A DNA stretch of 64,000 nucleotides from Chitinophagaceae bacterium C216 (GTDB lineage Bacteria; Bacteroidota; Bacteroidia; Chitinophagales; Chitinophagaceae): assembly GCA_028485475.2 (NCBI GenBank), contig CP144143.1:1116001-1180000 (forward strand). The letters run 5' to 3'. The position numbers and the translations under genes were made by a program. Positions within the stretch are counted from its first letter, which is position 1. Every line of letters begins with the position of its first letter. Shown in pieces: positions 27,721-36,078 of this stretch. The notes beneath the pieces were generated by a model. It saw nothing but the letters and a program-made list of their open reading frames with translations, was not told the DNA's origin and made no database searches.

Positions 27721-29337
27721 ATGAACAAAAAATTATTGACAACATTTATCCACGTGCTTGCCCTTGCAATACTTCTGGCTTCCTGTGCTAAGAAACTGGA
27801 TATATTTCCCAAAAACGACCTTACTCCTGAAAAGGTATATAGTACGCCCGAAGGTTACAAAGCAGTATTGGCTAAAATTTATGCTACCTTGTCTATTACA
27901 GGTAATAATGGTCCGGCAGGTGATCCGGATATTGGAGGTGGGCTGGATGAGGGGTCGCAGGTGGCCTTCATTAGAGGATTTTTTAATCTGCAGGAACTGC
28001 CTACAGATGAAGCGGTAGTAGCCTGGAACGATCAGACGATTAAGGACTTTCATGCATTGCAATGGACCAGCTCCGATCCTTTCTTAAAAGGAATGTATGC
28101 GCGTCCTATTTACAACATCACATTAATTAATGAATATATCAGAGAGTCGGCAGATGCTAAACTTGCAGAAAGAAATATTACGGGTGCAGATGCCGATGCA
28201 ATTCGTAAATCCCGTGCAGAAGCTCGTTTTATGCGTGCTTTTAACTATTGGGTGATGATGGATTTGTTTGGTAAGTCCACTTTCATTACCGAAGAAGATG
28301 GGGTAGGATCCTTTATGCCACCGGAAATTAGTCGTGAGGATTTATTCACTTATATCGAAACGGAACTGAAAGCCATCGAAGCGGAATTGCCTCTAGCCAA
28401 AACTGCCGAATATGGACGCGTAGATCAAGGTGCCGCATGGGCGCTACTGGCCAGAATGTATTTGAATGCTAATGTATACACTGGTACGCCTCGCTATACA
28501 GAAGCGCTCACTTATGCTCAGAAAGTGATAGATGCGGGATACACACTGCATAGCAATTATCGTGAGCTGTTCATGGCAGATAATGATGTAAAGGGTCGTA
28601 ATGAATTCATCTTTGTCATCACTTGTGATGGTGCCAGAACCAAGGCTTTTGGAAATACTACATTTATAGTGCATGCTGCTGCCGGTGCGGATAATGAGGA
28701 CTTCGGTGTTAACAGCGGATGGGCTGGTTATAGGGCTACCAAAGGATTGGCAGACTTGTTCCCCGATTTAACCGGAAATACGGATAAGCGTGCTATGTTT
28801 ACCACCAGTCGGTATGGTACATCGCCAGAGCAGATTGTAATTAACGACATCGGCGTGTTTGATAACGGACTTCATGTAATAAAATGGAGAAATATCAGAT
28901 CAGATGGTGGTGCCGTAAGTGATTTGAATAAGGAGTTTGCAGACATTGATTTTCCTGTTTTCCGTCTAGCAGAGATGTATCTTATTTATGCGGAGGCAGT
29001 ATTACGTGGAGCTTCTGGAGGTAATGCCACCACAGCTTTGAGTTATATCAATGCATTACGTGCCAGATCGGGTGCCGCCCCTATAAGTCCTATTGATTTC
29101 AATTTGCAATTTGTGTTGGATGAGCGTGGCAGAGAACTGTACTGGGAAGGACATCGCAGAACAGACTTGGTAAGATACAATCAGCTTACTACCGGTACTT
29201 ACTTATGGCCTTGGAAAGGTGGCGTTGCATCGGGAACGGCAGTAAATAGTCGGTATAATATTTATCCCATACCCGCTGAAAACTTAAACTCTAATCCCAA
29301 TCTTACTCAACATCCTGAATATAAATCTGAGCAATAA
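27721..29337 (+). CDS. susD: SusD-type glycan-binding lipoprotein
   Basis: A 538-residue SusD/RagB lipoprotein with a lipobox (LLASCAKK, Cys at residue 22). The N-terminal SusD-like part (DIFPKNDLTPEKVYSTPEGY) is followed by helical TPR-like repeats, and the C-terminal RagB/SusD domain carries LDERGRELYWEGHRRTDLVR, which is strongly typical. It forms the lid of the SusC barrel and captures the glycan. Its stop overlaps the next ATG by one base (TAATG), so translation of susE is probably coupled. Confidence 0.95.
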   Translation: MNKKLLTTFIHVLALAILLASCAKKLDIFPKNDLTPEKVYSTPEGYKAVLAKIYATLSITGNNGPAGDPDIGGGLDEGSQVAFIRGFFNLQELPTDEAVVAWNDQTIKDFHALQWTSSDPFLKGMYARPIYNITLINEYIRESADAKLAERNITGADADAIRKSRAEARFMRAFNYWVMMDLFGKSTFITEEDGVGSFMPPEISREDLFTYIETELKAIEAELPLAKTAEYGRVDQGAAWALLARMYLNANVYTGTPRYTEALTYAQKVIDAGYTLHSNYRELFMADNDVKGRNEFIFVITCDGARTKAFGNTTFIVHAAAGADNEDFGVNSGWAGYRATKGLADLFPDLTGNTDKRAMFTTSRYGTSPEQIVINDIGVFDNGLHVIKWRNIRSDGGAVSDLNKEFADIDFPVFRLAEMYLIYAEAVLRGASGGNATTALSYINALRARSGAAPISPIDFNLQFVLDERGRELYWEGHRRTDLVRYNQLTTGTYLWPWKGGVASGTAVNSRYNIYPIPAENLNSNPNLTQHPEYKSEQ

Positions 29338-30185
29338 TGAAAGCACTAAATATATTTTTAAAGCTATCGCTGTTGTCTGTTGTTTTTCTTGCTTGTACAA
29401 AGAAAGAAAACAAGGTGTTCTTCGAGGGAAGCACTCCTCCAGTATTAACCAGTACGGCATCGGTAACGATTGTACTGGAAAAGGATAAGAAAGAAGAAGT
29501 GGCACTAGTACTATCGTGGACCAATCCCAATTATATGTTTAATACGGGCGTTAGCTCGCAAAATGTTTATTATATCGTGCAGATCGACACTGCCGGTAAA
29601 AATTTTACCAGTCCGAAGTTGCAGGAAATGTCTATCGCTAGTGATTTAAGCGTTAGCCTTAGTGTGCAAGAGCTGAATGTTTTTCTATCAAAAATGGAGT
29701 TTACTCCCGGTGTAGAGCAGTCCATAGATATACGCATCAAAGCCACCCTACTCAATGGTACCGTGCCTACTTATTCCAATACGCTTACGTTGAAAGTGAA
29801 TCCTTATCTGGACTTTGCAGTAGAACCACCAGGAACACCCGACAACAATTATGAGGATGGTGAGCTGTGGGTGGTAGGGGATGCCTTTGCTTCGGGATGG
29901 AGCAATCCGTTGCCTTCGCCTTATGATGTAACACAGCGGTTTACAAGAATCGATATTATGCATTATGAACTAGTGGTAGAGATGGCAGGAGGCGGCGCGT
30001 ATAAGATTATTCAAAAACAGGGTGATTGGAGCACACAGTATCACGCTTTGGATGGTGGAACTTGGGAAGGTGGCGCATTTGAAAAGCGAGATGCAGATCC
30101 CGGTTTCCCGGGTGCACCTACAGCCGGTACTTATAAGATTACAATAAACTTTCAGACAGGAAGGTACGCTGTGGTAAGACAATAA
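29337..30185 (+). CDS. susE: SusE-like surface glycan-binding lipoprotein
   Basis: A 282-residue lipoprotein (lipobox FLACTKK). The N-terminal SusE domain (about residues 30-165) is Ig-like, with LVLSWTNPNYMF and a VNPYLDF linker. One C-terminal starch-binding-type module (about 180-282) shows LWVVGDAFASGWSNP and ends in a beta-strand, TGRYAVV. Such proteins hold starch at the cell surface beside SusCD. The module has fewer copies than in SusE of Bacteroides. Confidence 0.88.
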   Translation: MKALNIFLKLSLLSVVFLACTKKENKVFFEGSTPPVLTSTASVTIVLEKDKKEEVALVLSWTNPNYMFNTGVSSQNVYYIVQIDTAGKNFTSPKLQEMSIASDLSVSLSVQELNVFLSKMEFTPGVEQSIDIRIKATLLNGTVPTYSNTLTLKVNPYLDFAVEPPGTPDNNYEDGELWVVGDAFASGWSNPLPSPYDVTQRFTRIDIMHYELVVEMAGGGAYKIIQKQGDWSTQYHALDGGTWEGGAFEKRDADPGFPGAPTAGTYKITINFQTGRYAVVRQ

Positions 30186-30206
30186 TCAACACTTTAAATC
30201 CTGGTT

Positions 30207-31592
30207 ATGAAAAATAATTTCAATTTCTTCATAGGTGTCATGGGAGCCCTGTTGTGTTTGGCTTCCTGTGAAAAAGTGGATCCGCTGCCTTATTACAATA
30301 CTGGCAAGGAGTCGGCATTAACATTATCTACCACTACCGTTACTCTATCACACGAGAATGCAGAGCAGGAGGTAATTACATTTAGCTGGACCAATCCGGA
30401 GTTTGCCACTAGTGAGGCTCAGTATAAATATGTGGTAGAGCTAGCACCTAAAGGTGCTGATTTTACTAATGCAGTAGCTTTTGTTGTTGTAGGTAAGCAT
30501 AACAGTTTGTCGGTAAAAGGTTCAGATTTGAATAATGCTCTGGTCGCTTGGGGAAAATCGTTTGGGGAGGTGGTAGATTTGGAAGCGAGGTTAAAAACTT
30601 CTTATGCCAATAACAATGATATGAAAATCTCTCCGGCTGTTGACTTGAAAGTTACGCCTTATGCGATACCTTTTAGTTTGTCGGCTACTGCAACCGGAAC
30701 TTTTTCTCCTACACCGCAAACAAAGGACGATATTTTTACCACCCTTTCGTGGACGGTTCCTTCATATGGTAATGCCACTTTGCATTACGAATTGGAATAT
30801 GCTAAAGCTGGAACGAATTTTAGTAATCCGGGTATTATTGTAATAGCTGCTGATTCCCTCTCCAAATCTCTAACAGGATTTGAAATATTTCAGATGGCTA
30901 ATACAGTGGATATACCGCTAAATACTACCGATGATATTGAAGTGCGTGTGAAAGCCATTATTAATAAGACAGGACAAACTTCCTATTCTTCTGTCCAAAC
31001 TTTACGTGTAACACCTGTTGAGATGACATTATATATGTATGTGCCCGGTGATTATCAAGGATGGAATCCTGAAACGGCTTCGCGCATCGCTTCATCCGAC
31101 GGTATTCACTACGAAGGATACATCTGGATACCTGCAGGTGGTAACGGTGAGTTTAAAATCACTACCGAGCCCAACTGGTCTTCGCTCAACTACGGAGGCA
31201 CTTCTACTGCAACCGGAGGCACCTTAGTTTCTAATGGCGATAATCTGAGGTTTCCTGAAACTGGTGCCTACTACTTACTAAAGGCCAATGTTCATACAAT
31301 GGAATGGACAATTACCAAAACCGAGTGGGGATTGATTGGGAATGCCACTCCCGGTGGGTGGGATAATTCTACACCTATGGTTTACGACCCGATAGTGGGC
31401 AAATGGAAAGTTACGGTAACTTTTACAGAGGGGTATTTTAAATTTCGGGCGAACAATGGCTGGGATATCAATTTAGGTAATGGAGGAGCATATCTGAGTT
31501 ATGGAGGAGGGGATATCCCGGTTTCAGCAGCTACTAAAACCGTTTGGCTGGATTTAAGCAGTCCGCTGAAATACACTTATACGATTGAATAA
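30207..31592 (+). CDS. susF: SusF-like surface glycan-binding lipoprotein
   Basis: A 461-residue lipoprotein (lipobox LASCEKV). Two tandem SusE-type Ig-like domains (about residues 28-150 and 155-270, each with a SWT or LSW strand and a VTPY or VTPVE linker) are followed by two starch-binding-type modules (about 272-375 with YVPGDYQGWNPETA, and 378-461 with LIGNATPGGWDN). It should bind starch or maltodextrin beside the transporter. Last gene of the operon; a strong hairpin follows. It is longer than its susE neighbour by a duplicated Ig-like domain and one binding module. Confidence 0.88.
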   Translation: MKNNFNFFIGVMGALLCLASCEKVDPLPYYNTGKESALTLSTTTVTLSHENAEQEVITFSWTNPEFATSEAQYKYVVELAPKGADFTNAVAFVVVGKHNSLSVKGSDLNNALVAWGKSFGEVVDLEARLKTSYANNNDMKISPAVDLKVTPYAIPFSLSATATGTFSPTPQTKDDIFTTLSWTVPSYGNATLHYELEYAKAGTNFSNPGIIVIAADSLSKSLTGFEIFQMANTVDIPLNTTDDIEVRVKAIINKTGQTSYSSVQTLRVTPVEMTLYMYVPGDYQGWNPETASRIASSDGIHYEGYIWIPAGGNGEFKITTEPNWSSLNYGGTSTATGGTLVSNGDNLRFPETGAYYLLKANVHTMEWTITKTEWGLIGNATPGGWDNSTPMVYDPIVGKWKVTVTFTEGYFKFRANNGWDINLGNGGAYLSYGGGDIPVSAATKTVWLDLSSPLKYTYTIE

Positions 31593-31625
31593 GGAGCCGA
31601 TTATTTTTATTATTCAGGTATAATT

Positions 31626-31660
31626 ATAATAAAGGTAGCAGCAATGCTACCTTTATTATA
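31626..31660 (+). terminator. Terminator of the susCDEF operon
   Basis: AAAGGTAGCA and TGCTACCTTT form a 10-bp perfect stem with loop GCAA; AT pairs extend it to about 14-15 bp. No long T-run follows, but the stem is strong. Confidence 0.75.
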
Positions 31661-31776
31661 AACCTACAACCCGCAGAAAAATTGTAAAATAAGATAGGCA
31701 GTAAAATTTTGTGTCAAAAATTTTACTGATAATCAATTAATTGTGAGGGTGCCTTTAAAAAATATTGTCTTTTTCA

Positions 31777-31806
31777 TTGTTTTTATCAAATACTAATCTA
31801 CCTTTG
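31777..31806 (+). promoter_or_regulatory. Promoter of the rplM-rpsI ribosomal operon
   Basis: TTG at 31777-31779, a 19-base spacer, then TACCTTTG at 31799-31806, a good match to the Bacteroidota consensus. A leader of about 65 bases follows, with the hairpin at 31831-31854. Confidence 0.78.
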
Positions 31807-31830
31807 CACCCCCAACCAATATGGAAGGGA

Positions 31831-31854
31831 AATCGGGGGTTAGCCCGGTTTTTT
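31831..31854 (+). promoter_or_regulatory. Attenuator-like hairpin in the rplM leader
   Basis: AATCGGG and CCCGGTT form a 7-bp stem (one G-U) with loop GGTTAG and six T residues at its end, between the promoter and the rplM start. This is the form of an intrinsic terminator, so it could act as an autoregulatory attenuator. L13 leaders are known in Firmicutes; the one here is inferred from the fold alone. Confidence 0.6.
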
Positions 31855-31877
31855 AGTCATAAATTGAAAATATAAAA

Positions 31878-32321
31878 ATGAGTAAGCAACATTTCACCAC
31901 GAAACATGCGAACGAGGCTACCGTACAGCGCAACTGGTACGTTGTAGACGGTACTAATCAAACCGTAGGTCGTATGTGTTCAAAAATAGCCGCTATTTTA
32001 CGCGGTAAGCACAAAGCATATTATACACCACACGTTGATACCGGTGATTATGTGATTGTAGTAAACTGTGAGAAAGTACAGTTAAGCGGTAACAAGCTGG
32101 AACAAAAAGTGTACGATACTTTCAGCGGTTATCCCGGTGGTCGTAAAGAAGAGCTGGCGAAAGACCTTTTAAAACGTCGTCCTGAAGTAATTATTGAAAG
32201 AGCGGTAAAAGGAATGCTTCCTAAAAACCGTTTGGGACGTAAGATGTTTAAAAAGTTATTTGTGTATGCAGGGCCCAATCACCCTCATGGAGCACAACAA
32301 CCTAAAGAATTAAAATTTTAA
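31878..32321 (+). CDS. rplM: 50S ribosomal protein uL13
   Basis: A 147-residue uL13. The family segments are RNWYVVDGTNQTVGRMCSKI, DTGDYVIVVNCEKVQLSGNK and the C-terminal MLPKNRLGRKMFKKLFVYAG with NHPHGAQQP. It lies upstream of rpsI, the standard bacterial pair, and 46 bases separate the two. An attenuator-like hairpin in its leader suggests control by L13 or S9. Confidence 0.96.
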   Translation: MSKQHFTTKHANEATVQRNWYVVDGTNQTVGRMCSKIAAILRGKHKAYYTPHVDTGDYVIVVNCEKVQLSGNKLEQKVYDTFSGYPGGRKEELAKDLLKRRPEVIIERAVKGMLPKNRLGRKMFKKLFVYAGPNHPHGAQQPKELKF

Positions 32322-32367
32322 AACCTGCTTTAAGCAATTTGCTTTAAGCCTTAAGCGTATAAAATAG

Positions 32368-32757
32368 ATGGAAAAACAAAAAAATGCAGTAGGTCGCCGT
32401 AAGGAAGCTGTTGCTCGTGTTTTTATCAGCAAGGGCACCGGTAATATTACTGTAAACGGTAAAGATTATAAAACCTATTTCTCCCTGGTGTACTTACAAA
32501 ATCAGGTAGAACGTCCGTTAAAAGCTATTGAGGCAACCGATAAGTATGATATTAAGGTAAATGCTACCGGAGGTGGTATTAAAGGACAAGCCGAGGCTAT
32601 CATGCTGGGCATTGCTCGTGCATTGGTAGACTTGAATCCTGAGTATCGTCCTGCGTTAAAAGCTGCAGGATTGCTGAAACGTGATCCTCGTTCAGTTGAG
32701 CGTAAGAAATTCGGTCGCAAAAAAGCGAGAAAGAGCTATCAGTTCTCTAAAAGATAA
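32368..32757 (+). CDS. rpsI: 30S ribosomal protein uS9
   Basis: A 129-residue uS9. The start has AVGRRKEAVARVFISKGTGN, the middle has KVNATGGGIKGQAEAI, and the C-terminus ends KKARKSYQFSKR, whose terminal Lys-Arg reaches the ribosomal P site. It directly follows rplM; the gap to rpsB is 78 bases and contains a leader hairpin. Confidence 0.96.
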   Translation: MEKQKNAVGRRKEAVARVFISKGTGNITVNGKDYKTYFSLVYLQNQVERPLKAIEATDKYDIKVNATGGGIKGQAEAIMLGIARALVDLNPEYRPALKAAGLLKRDPRSVERKKFGRKKARKSYQFSKR

Positions 32758-32772
32758 TGGCTTGTGGTTGGA

Positions 32773-32806
32773 GGGTTGTTACAACCCCCTGCTATTGGTC
32801 ATGAAA
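32773..32806 (+). promoter_or_regulatory. rpsB leader element: hairpin plus TTGGTC-A-TGAAA
   Basis: GGGTTG-TTA-CAACCC (32773-32787) forms a hairpin, followed by CCTGCTATTGGTCATGAAA. The same hairpin shape and the same CCTG...TTGGTC...TGAAA string precede tsf at 33768-33806. The repetition suggests a binding site shared by both mRNAs, perhaps for S2. Confidence 0.6.
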
Positions 32807-32835
32807 GCATTTAAAATCCTTTTCAAATTTATACG

Positions 32836-33702
32836 ATGGAAAATAACAATACATCATTACAACAGCAGCTTCTGGAGGCGGGTGTTCATTTCGGTCACCT
32901 GAAGAAGAAATGGAACCCCAAAATGTTGCCTTACATTTTTGCTGAGAAAAAAGGCATTCATATTATCGACCTGAACAAAACGGTAGAATGCCTGCAGGAG
33001 GCTGCAGCAGCTATGAAACAAATTGCCCGTAGCGGTAAAAAAATATTATTCGTAGGTACTAAGAAACAAGCTAAAGATATCGTTACCGAGTGCGCACAAA
33101 GAGTGGGTATGCCTTACGTAACTGAACGTTGGTTGGGTGGTATGCTTACCAACTTCAATACCGTGCGCAAGAGTGTTAAGAAAATGCAGAGCATTGAAAA
33201 AATGCTGAACGATGGCTCTCTGGACAGCATTACCAAGAAAGAGCGTCTTACCTTAACCCGCGATAAGGAGAAAATGGAAAAAGTATTGGGTGGTATTGCT
33301 CAGCTGGGCCGTGTTCCTGCAGCGTTGTTTATTGTTGATATCGGACACGAACATATTGCTCTTTCAGAAGCAAAACGCTTGGGTATTACTACTTTTGGCG
33401 TAGTAGATACCAACTGCGATCCTAATAAAGTAGACTTCCCCATTCCTGCTAACGATGATGCAACAAAGTCTATCGCTATCATCGTAAACTATATCACCGC
33501 CGCTATTCAGGAAGGATTGACTGAAAGACAGGCCGCTAAAGATGAGGAAGTAGAAGACAACTTTGCTGACGAAAAAGAAAAACAGGCTGCTAAATTGCTA
33601 GCCGAAGCAGAAGCTGAAGGCAACCGCGGTGCTAGATCTCAGGGTGGTGGCCGTAGAAGAAGTTCCGGAAGCGGTGCCAGAAGTGGAGCAGCTAAAAGAT
33701 AA
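32836..33702 (+). CDS. rpsB: 30S ribosomal protein uS2
   Basis: A 288-residue uS2. Conserved parts are LLEAGVHFGHLKKKWNPKM, RWLGGMLTNF and VDTNCDPNKVDFPIPANDD. After residue 240 it carries a tail rich in Ala, Gly, Arg and Ser (AEAEGNRGARSQGGGRRR), a common extension in Bacteroidota. It is followed by tsf after 116 bases, the usual rpsB-tsf pair. Confidence 0.96.
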   Translation: MENNNTSLQQQLLEAGVHFGHLKKKWNPKMLPYIFAEKKGIHIIDLNKTVECLQEAAAAMKQIARSGKKILFVGTKKQAKDIVTECAQRVGMPYVTERWLGGMLTNFNTVRKSVKKMQSIEKMLNDGSLDSITKKERLTLTRDKEKMEKVLGGIAQLGRVPAALFIVDIGHEHIALSEAKRLGITTFGVVDTNCDPNKVDFPIPANDDATKSIAIIVNYITAAIQEGLTERQAAKDEEVEDNFADEKEKQAAKLLAEAEAEGNRGARSQGGGRRRSSGSGARSGAAKR

Positions 33703-33767
33703 GCATGCACATTTCCCTTTTAGGGATATATCAGATAATTCTATTCATAAACTAAGTTAGGCAAGCG

Positions 33768-33806
33768 GGCTGTTGCTACAACAGCCTGTTGGTCTGAAAC
33801 TTTGAA
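33768..33806 (+). promoter_or_regulatory. tsf leader element: hairpin plus TTGGTC-TGAAA
   Basis: GGCTGTTG-CTA-CAACAGCC (33768-33786) forms an 8-bp hairpin with a 3-nt loop, followed by TGTTGGTCTGAAAC. Apart from a 3-base and a 1-base gap, the string after the stem matches that of the rpsB leader. Confidence 0.6.
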
Positions 33807-33818
33807 ATTTATATAAGA

Positions 33819-34652
33819 ATGAGCACAACTATAACAGTACAGGATATCAATAAACTGCGCCAAGCTACTGGAGCAGGTATGATGGATTGCCGCAAAGCAC
33901 TTACTGAAACTAATGGTGATTTTGAAGCAGCCATCGACTGGTTAAGAAAACAAGGTCAGAAAATCGCTGCAAAGCGTAGCGACCGTGAAGCTAAAGAAGG
34001 TGTGGTGATCGCGCAAACCACTGCCGATAACAAAACCGGTATTGTAGTGTGCGTAAGTTGCGAAACCGACTTCGTTTCTAAAAATGAGGATTTCGTAGCA
34101 TTCGTGAAAACTATTGCAGACGCAGCTCTCAATAATAACGTAAACTCAATTGATGAGTTGAACGAAGTGGTGGTAAACGGTGTTAAAGTATCTGAACTGG
34201 TAAATGATAAACTGGCCTCTATCGGTGAGAAAATTGGTATCACCAAGTTTGAAAAAGTAACAGCTCCTTATGTAGCTGCTTACATTCACGGTGCATACCG
34301 TATTGGTGTGCTGGTAGGACTCGATAAAGAAGCTGCTCAGGTAGGTAAAGATGTGGCCATGCAAGTAGCTGCATTAAGCCCTGTAGCTGTGGATGCTAAC
34401 AGTGTTCCGGCTGACATTCTGGAGCGTGAGAAATCAGTTATCATGGAGATGATCAAGGCTGATCCGAAAATGGCCGGTAAGTCTGAAGATATGCTGGCAA
34501 AAATTGCAGATGGTAAACTGAACGCTTTCTTTAAAGAAAGTACACTGGTAGCTCAGGCATTCGTAAAAGATTCTAGTAAATCCGTAGGAGACTACCTGAA
34601 GGAGAATGGTGATGTGAAAGTATTAGAATTTAAACGCGTAGCATTAGGTTAA
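33819..34652 (+). CDS. tsf: Elongation factor Ts
   Basis: A 277-residue EF-Ts, the nucleotide exchange factor for EF-Tu. The N-terminal UBA-like part has the signature LRQATGAGMMDCRKALTETN with DFEAAIDWLRKQG, and the core has VVCVSCETDFVSKNEDF and AAYIHG. The C-terminal part includes SPVAVDANSVP and LVAQAFVKD. It is the last gene of the ribosomal cluster and is closed by a strong terminator. Confidence 0.96.
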   Translation: MSTTITVQDINKLRQATGAGMMDCRKALTETNGDFEAAIDWLRKQGQKIAAKRSDREAKEGVVIAQTTADNKTGIVVCVSCETDFVSKNEDFVAFVKTIADAALNNNVNSIDELNEVVVNGVKVSELVNDKLASIGEKIGITKFEKVTAPYVAAYIHGAYRIGVLVGLDKEAAQVGKDVAMQVAALSPVAVDANSVPADILEREKSVIMEMIKADPKMAGKSEDMLAKIADGKLNAFFKESTLVAQAFVKDSSKSVGDYLKENGDVKVLEFKRVALG

Positions 34653-34678
34653 ACCTATCAGGATACTAACATAGCTTT

Positions 34679-34712
34679 AAAGCGCTCCCGAGTGGGGCGC
34701 TTTAATTTTTTA
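34679..34712 (+). terminator. Terminator after tsf
   Basis: AAAGCGCTCC and GGGGCGCTTT form a 10-bp stem (one G-U) with a 5-nt loop, followed by AATTTTTT. It touches the stop of the convergent minus-strand gene. Confidence 0.88.
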
Positions 34713-35003
34713 AGAGGGTATCCATTGTTGTATCAGCATGCTCAGTTCTTCCTCCAGACTTACCGAAGGCATGGGTATACCCACCCGCCGATACCAATAG
34801 TTAGCATTCCAATCATCACCTTCTTGTCGGTGTAGAAAGGCATGCAGGCGATCGAACTCTTTTGCGCCTTCGTGTTGTTGTGCTATTTGATGTGCTTTAT
34901 TCCAATTACCTTTTGCAGCATGCCAGAGGGCGCTTTGTAGAGCATTGTATGCTGAGGGTGGAGCGGAGTGAGATAAAGAATCTTTAAATGACTGAGGTAT
35001 CAT
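34710..35003 (-). CDS. Conserved hypothetical protein
   Basis: A 97-residue soluble protein. The core AALWHA-like start (SALWHAAKGNWNKAHQIAQQ) followed by FLHRQEGDDWNANYWYRRVG recalls a small helical family also found in Proteobacteria, in which a WxxAH segment and an HRxEGDxWNAxYWYxRAG segment are conserved. I know no function for it. Its stop overlaps the tsf terminator. Confidence 0.82.
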   Translation of the reverse strand: MIPQSFKDSLSHSAPPSAYNALQSALWHAAKGNWNKAHQIAQQHEGAKEFDRLHAFLHRQEGDDWNANYWYRRVGIPMPSVSLEEELSMLIQQWIPS

Positions 35004-35159
35004 GCTATAAAAATAGTAAAATCTTATGGGTATGTACGTGGTATGTCTCTTTGCTATTTTAGTGGGACTTGAGGGGGTATGCTAAGATGTGTCAATCAGC
35101 TTGTGCTAATTAATAATAATAAATACGGGCTGAATGTAAAAATTGGACGAATCTGCTTT

Positions 35160-35807
35160 CTATATAATTCCCATGTTCCTTGCAATAGCCAATAGCTCTG
35201 TAATACTATTACATCTCATCTTTTTAAAGATATTCTTTCTGTGTGTGGCAATAGTGTGTGGGCTAAGAGAAAGCGATTGGGCCACTTCAGCTGCAGATTC
35301 TCCTGTGGCAAATCTTCTGATAATATCGATTTCCCGCGAAGTAAGAGAGAGTGCTTGGTCAGCAGAGGTGTCATTGAGCAATTTCTGTATAACGGGGCAG
35401 AGATAAGGCTTAGTTTTGCCGGCGAAGTACAGGCATTTTATAATCTCGTCGAAAGACGAGTATTTACTGATAACCCCGTGAGGTTTATATCGCATCAGGT
35501 CTTTTATCAATAAAGGGTTTGTTATAGAAGAGATGATAATAGCCCTAGATTTAGGTTTTATACGTCTGATATCTTTAAGTAGATTTAAAGTAGTTTCATT
35601 ATTGATATAATATTCCATGAAGAATACTATCTCATTGGTTAGTTTTTCCTTAAAGACAAATTCTAGAACTTCCCTTTCATCATAGAATGAAAAGACATGA
35701 CTGAATAATCGGGTGGTTTCTAGCGTACGTGCAAAAGTGTCCGTAAACAACTTATGATCATCCAGTAAAATAGCGAGAGGACCATTTTCATTTAATGAAA
35801 GTCTCAT
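35160..35807 (-). CDS. NarL/FixJ-type response regulator with an altered receiver domain
   Basis: A 215-residue regulator. The receiver domain (about residues 10-125) keeps the acidic pair Asp16-Asp17 (LLDDHKLF) and Lys115 (VISKYSS), but at the strand that should hold the phosphorylated Asp it reads VFFMEYY, with Met64 or Glu65 in that place. The C-terminal LuxR helix-turn-helix (LTSREIDIIRRFATGESAAEVAQSLSL in two halves, then THRKNIFKKM) is intact. It probably works without phosphorylation or with Glu65 as a fixed mimic. No partner kinase lies nearby. It diverges from the tandem surface-protein genes and may control them; that is inference. Confidence 0.88.
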   Translation of the reverse strand: MRLSLNENGPLAILLDDHKLFTDTFARTLETTRLFSHVFSFYDEREVLEFVFKEKLTNEIVFFMEYYINNETTLNLLKDIRRIKPKSRAIIISSITNPLLIKDLMRYKPHGVISKYSSFDEIIKCLYFAGKTKPYLCPVIQKLLNDTSADQALSLTSREIDIIRRFATGESAAEVAQSLSLSPHTIATHRKNIFKKMRCNSITELLAIARNMGII

Positions 35808-35902
35808 TTCACATCTTGCGGTTTTGATTTATTAATCGGGCAAAGGTAAGATATTTATGATGTGCTAGGCTTAATTACTATTGTAAACTTAAAAAAGTTT
35901 CA

Positions 35903-35968
35903 TATAACTTAAAAAGGGTATTCAATATTTTTTATATAACCTATTTAGAGTATTTGTTAAATAGTTTT
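35903..35968 (+). repeat. Upstream repeat, copy 1 (before the first tandem paralog)
   Basis: The segment contains ATAACTTAAAAAGGGTAT, then an AT-rich spacer, TATATAACC and AGTATTTGT. It recurs at 38045-38114 before the second paralog with the same order and spacing. It probably holds the shared promoter or regulator site. Confidence 0.65.
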
Positions 35969-36078
35969 ACACCTCTATAATTTTTCAAGAATAATTTCGC
36001 CACCTGTTCCCTCTACCTGCTATTTTATACATGTTATAATTATTTATTATATATTTAAATATAGCAAATTTTACTATT

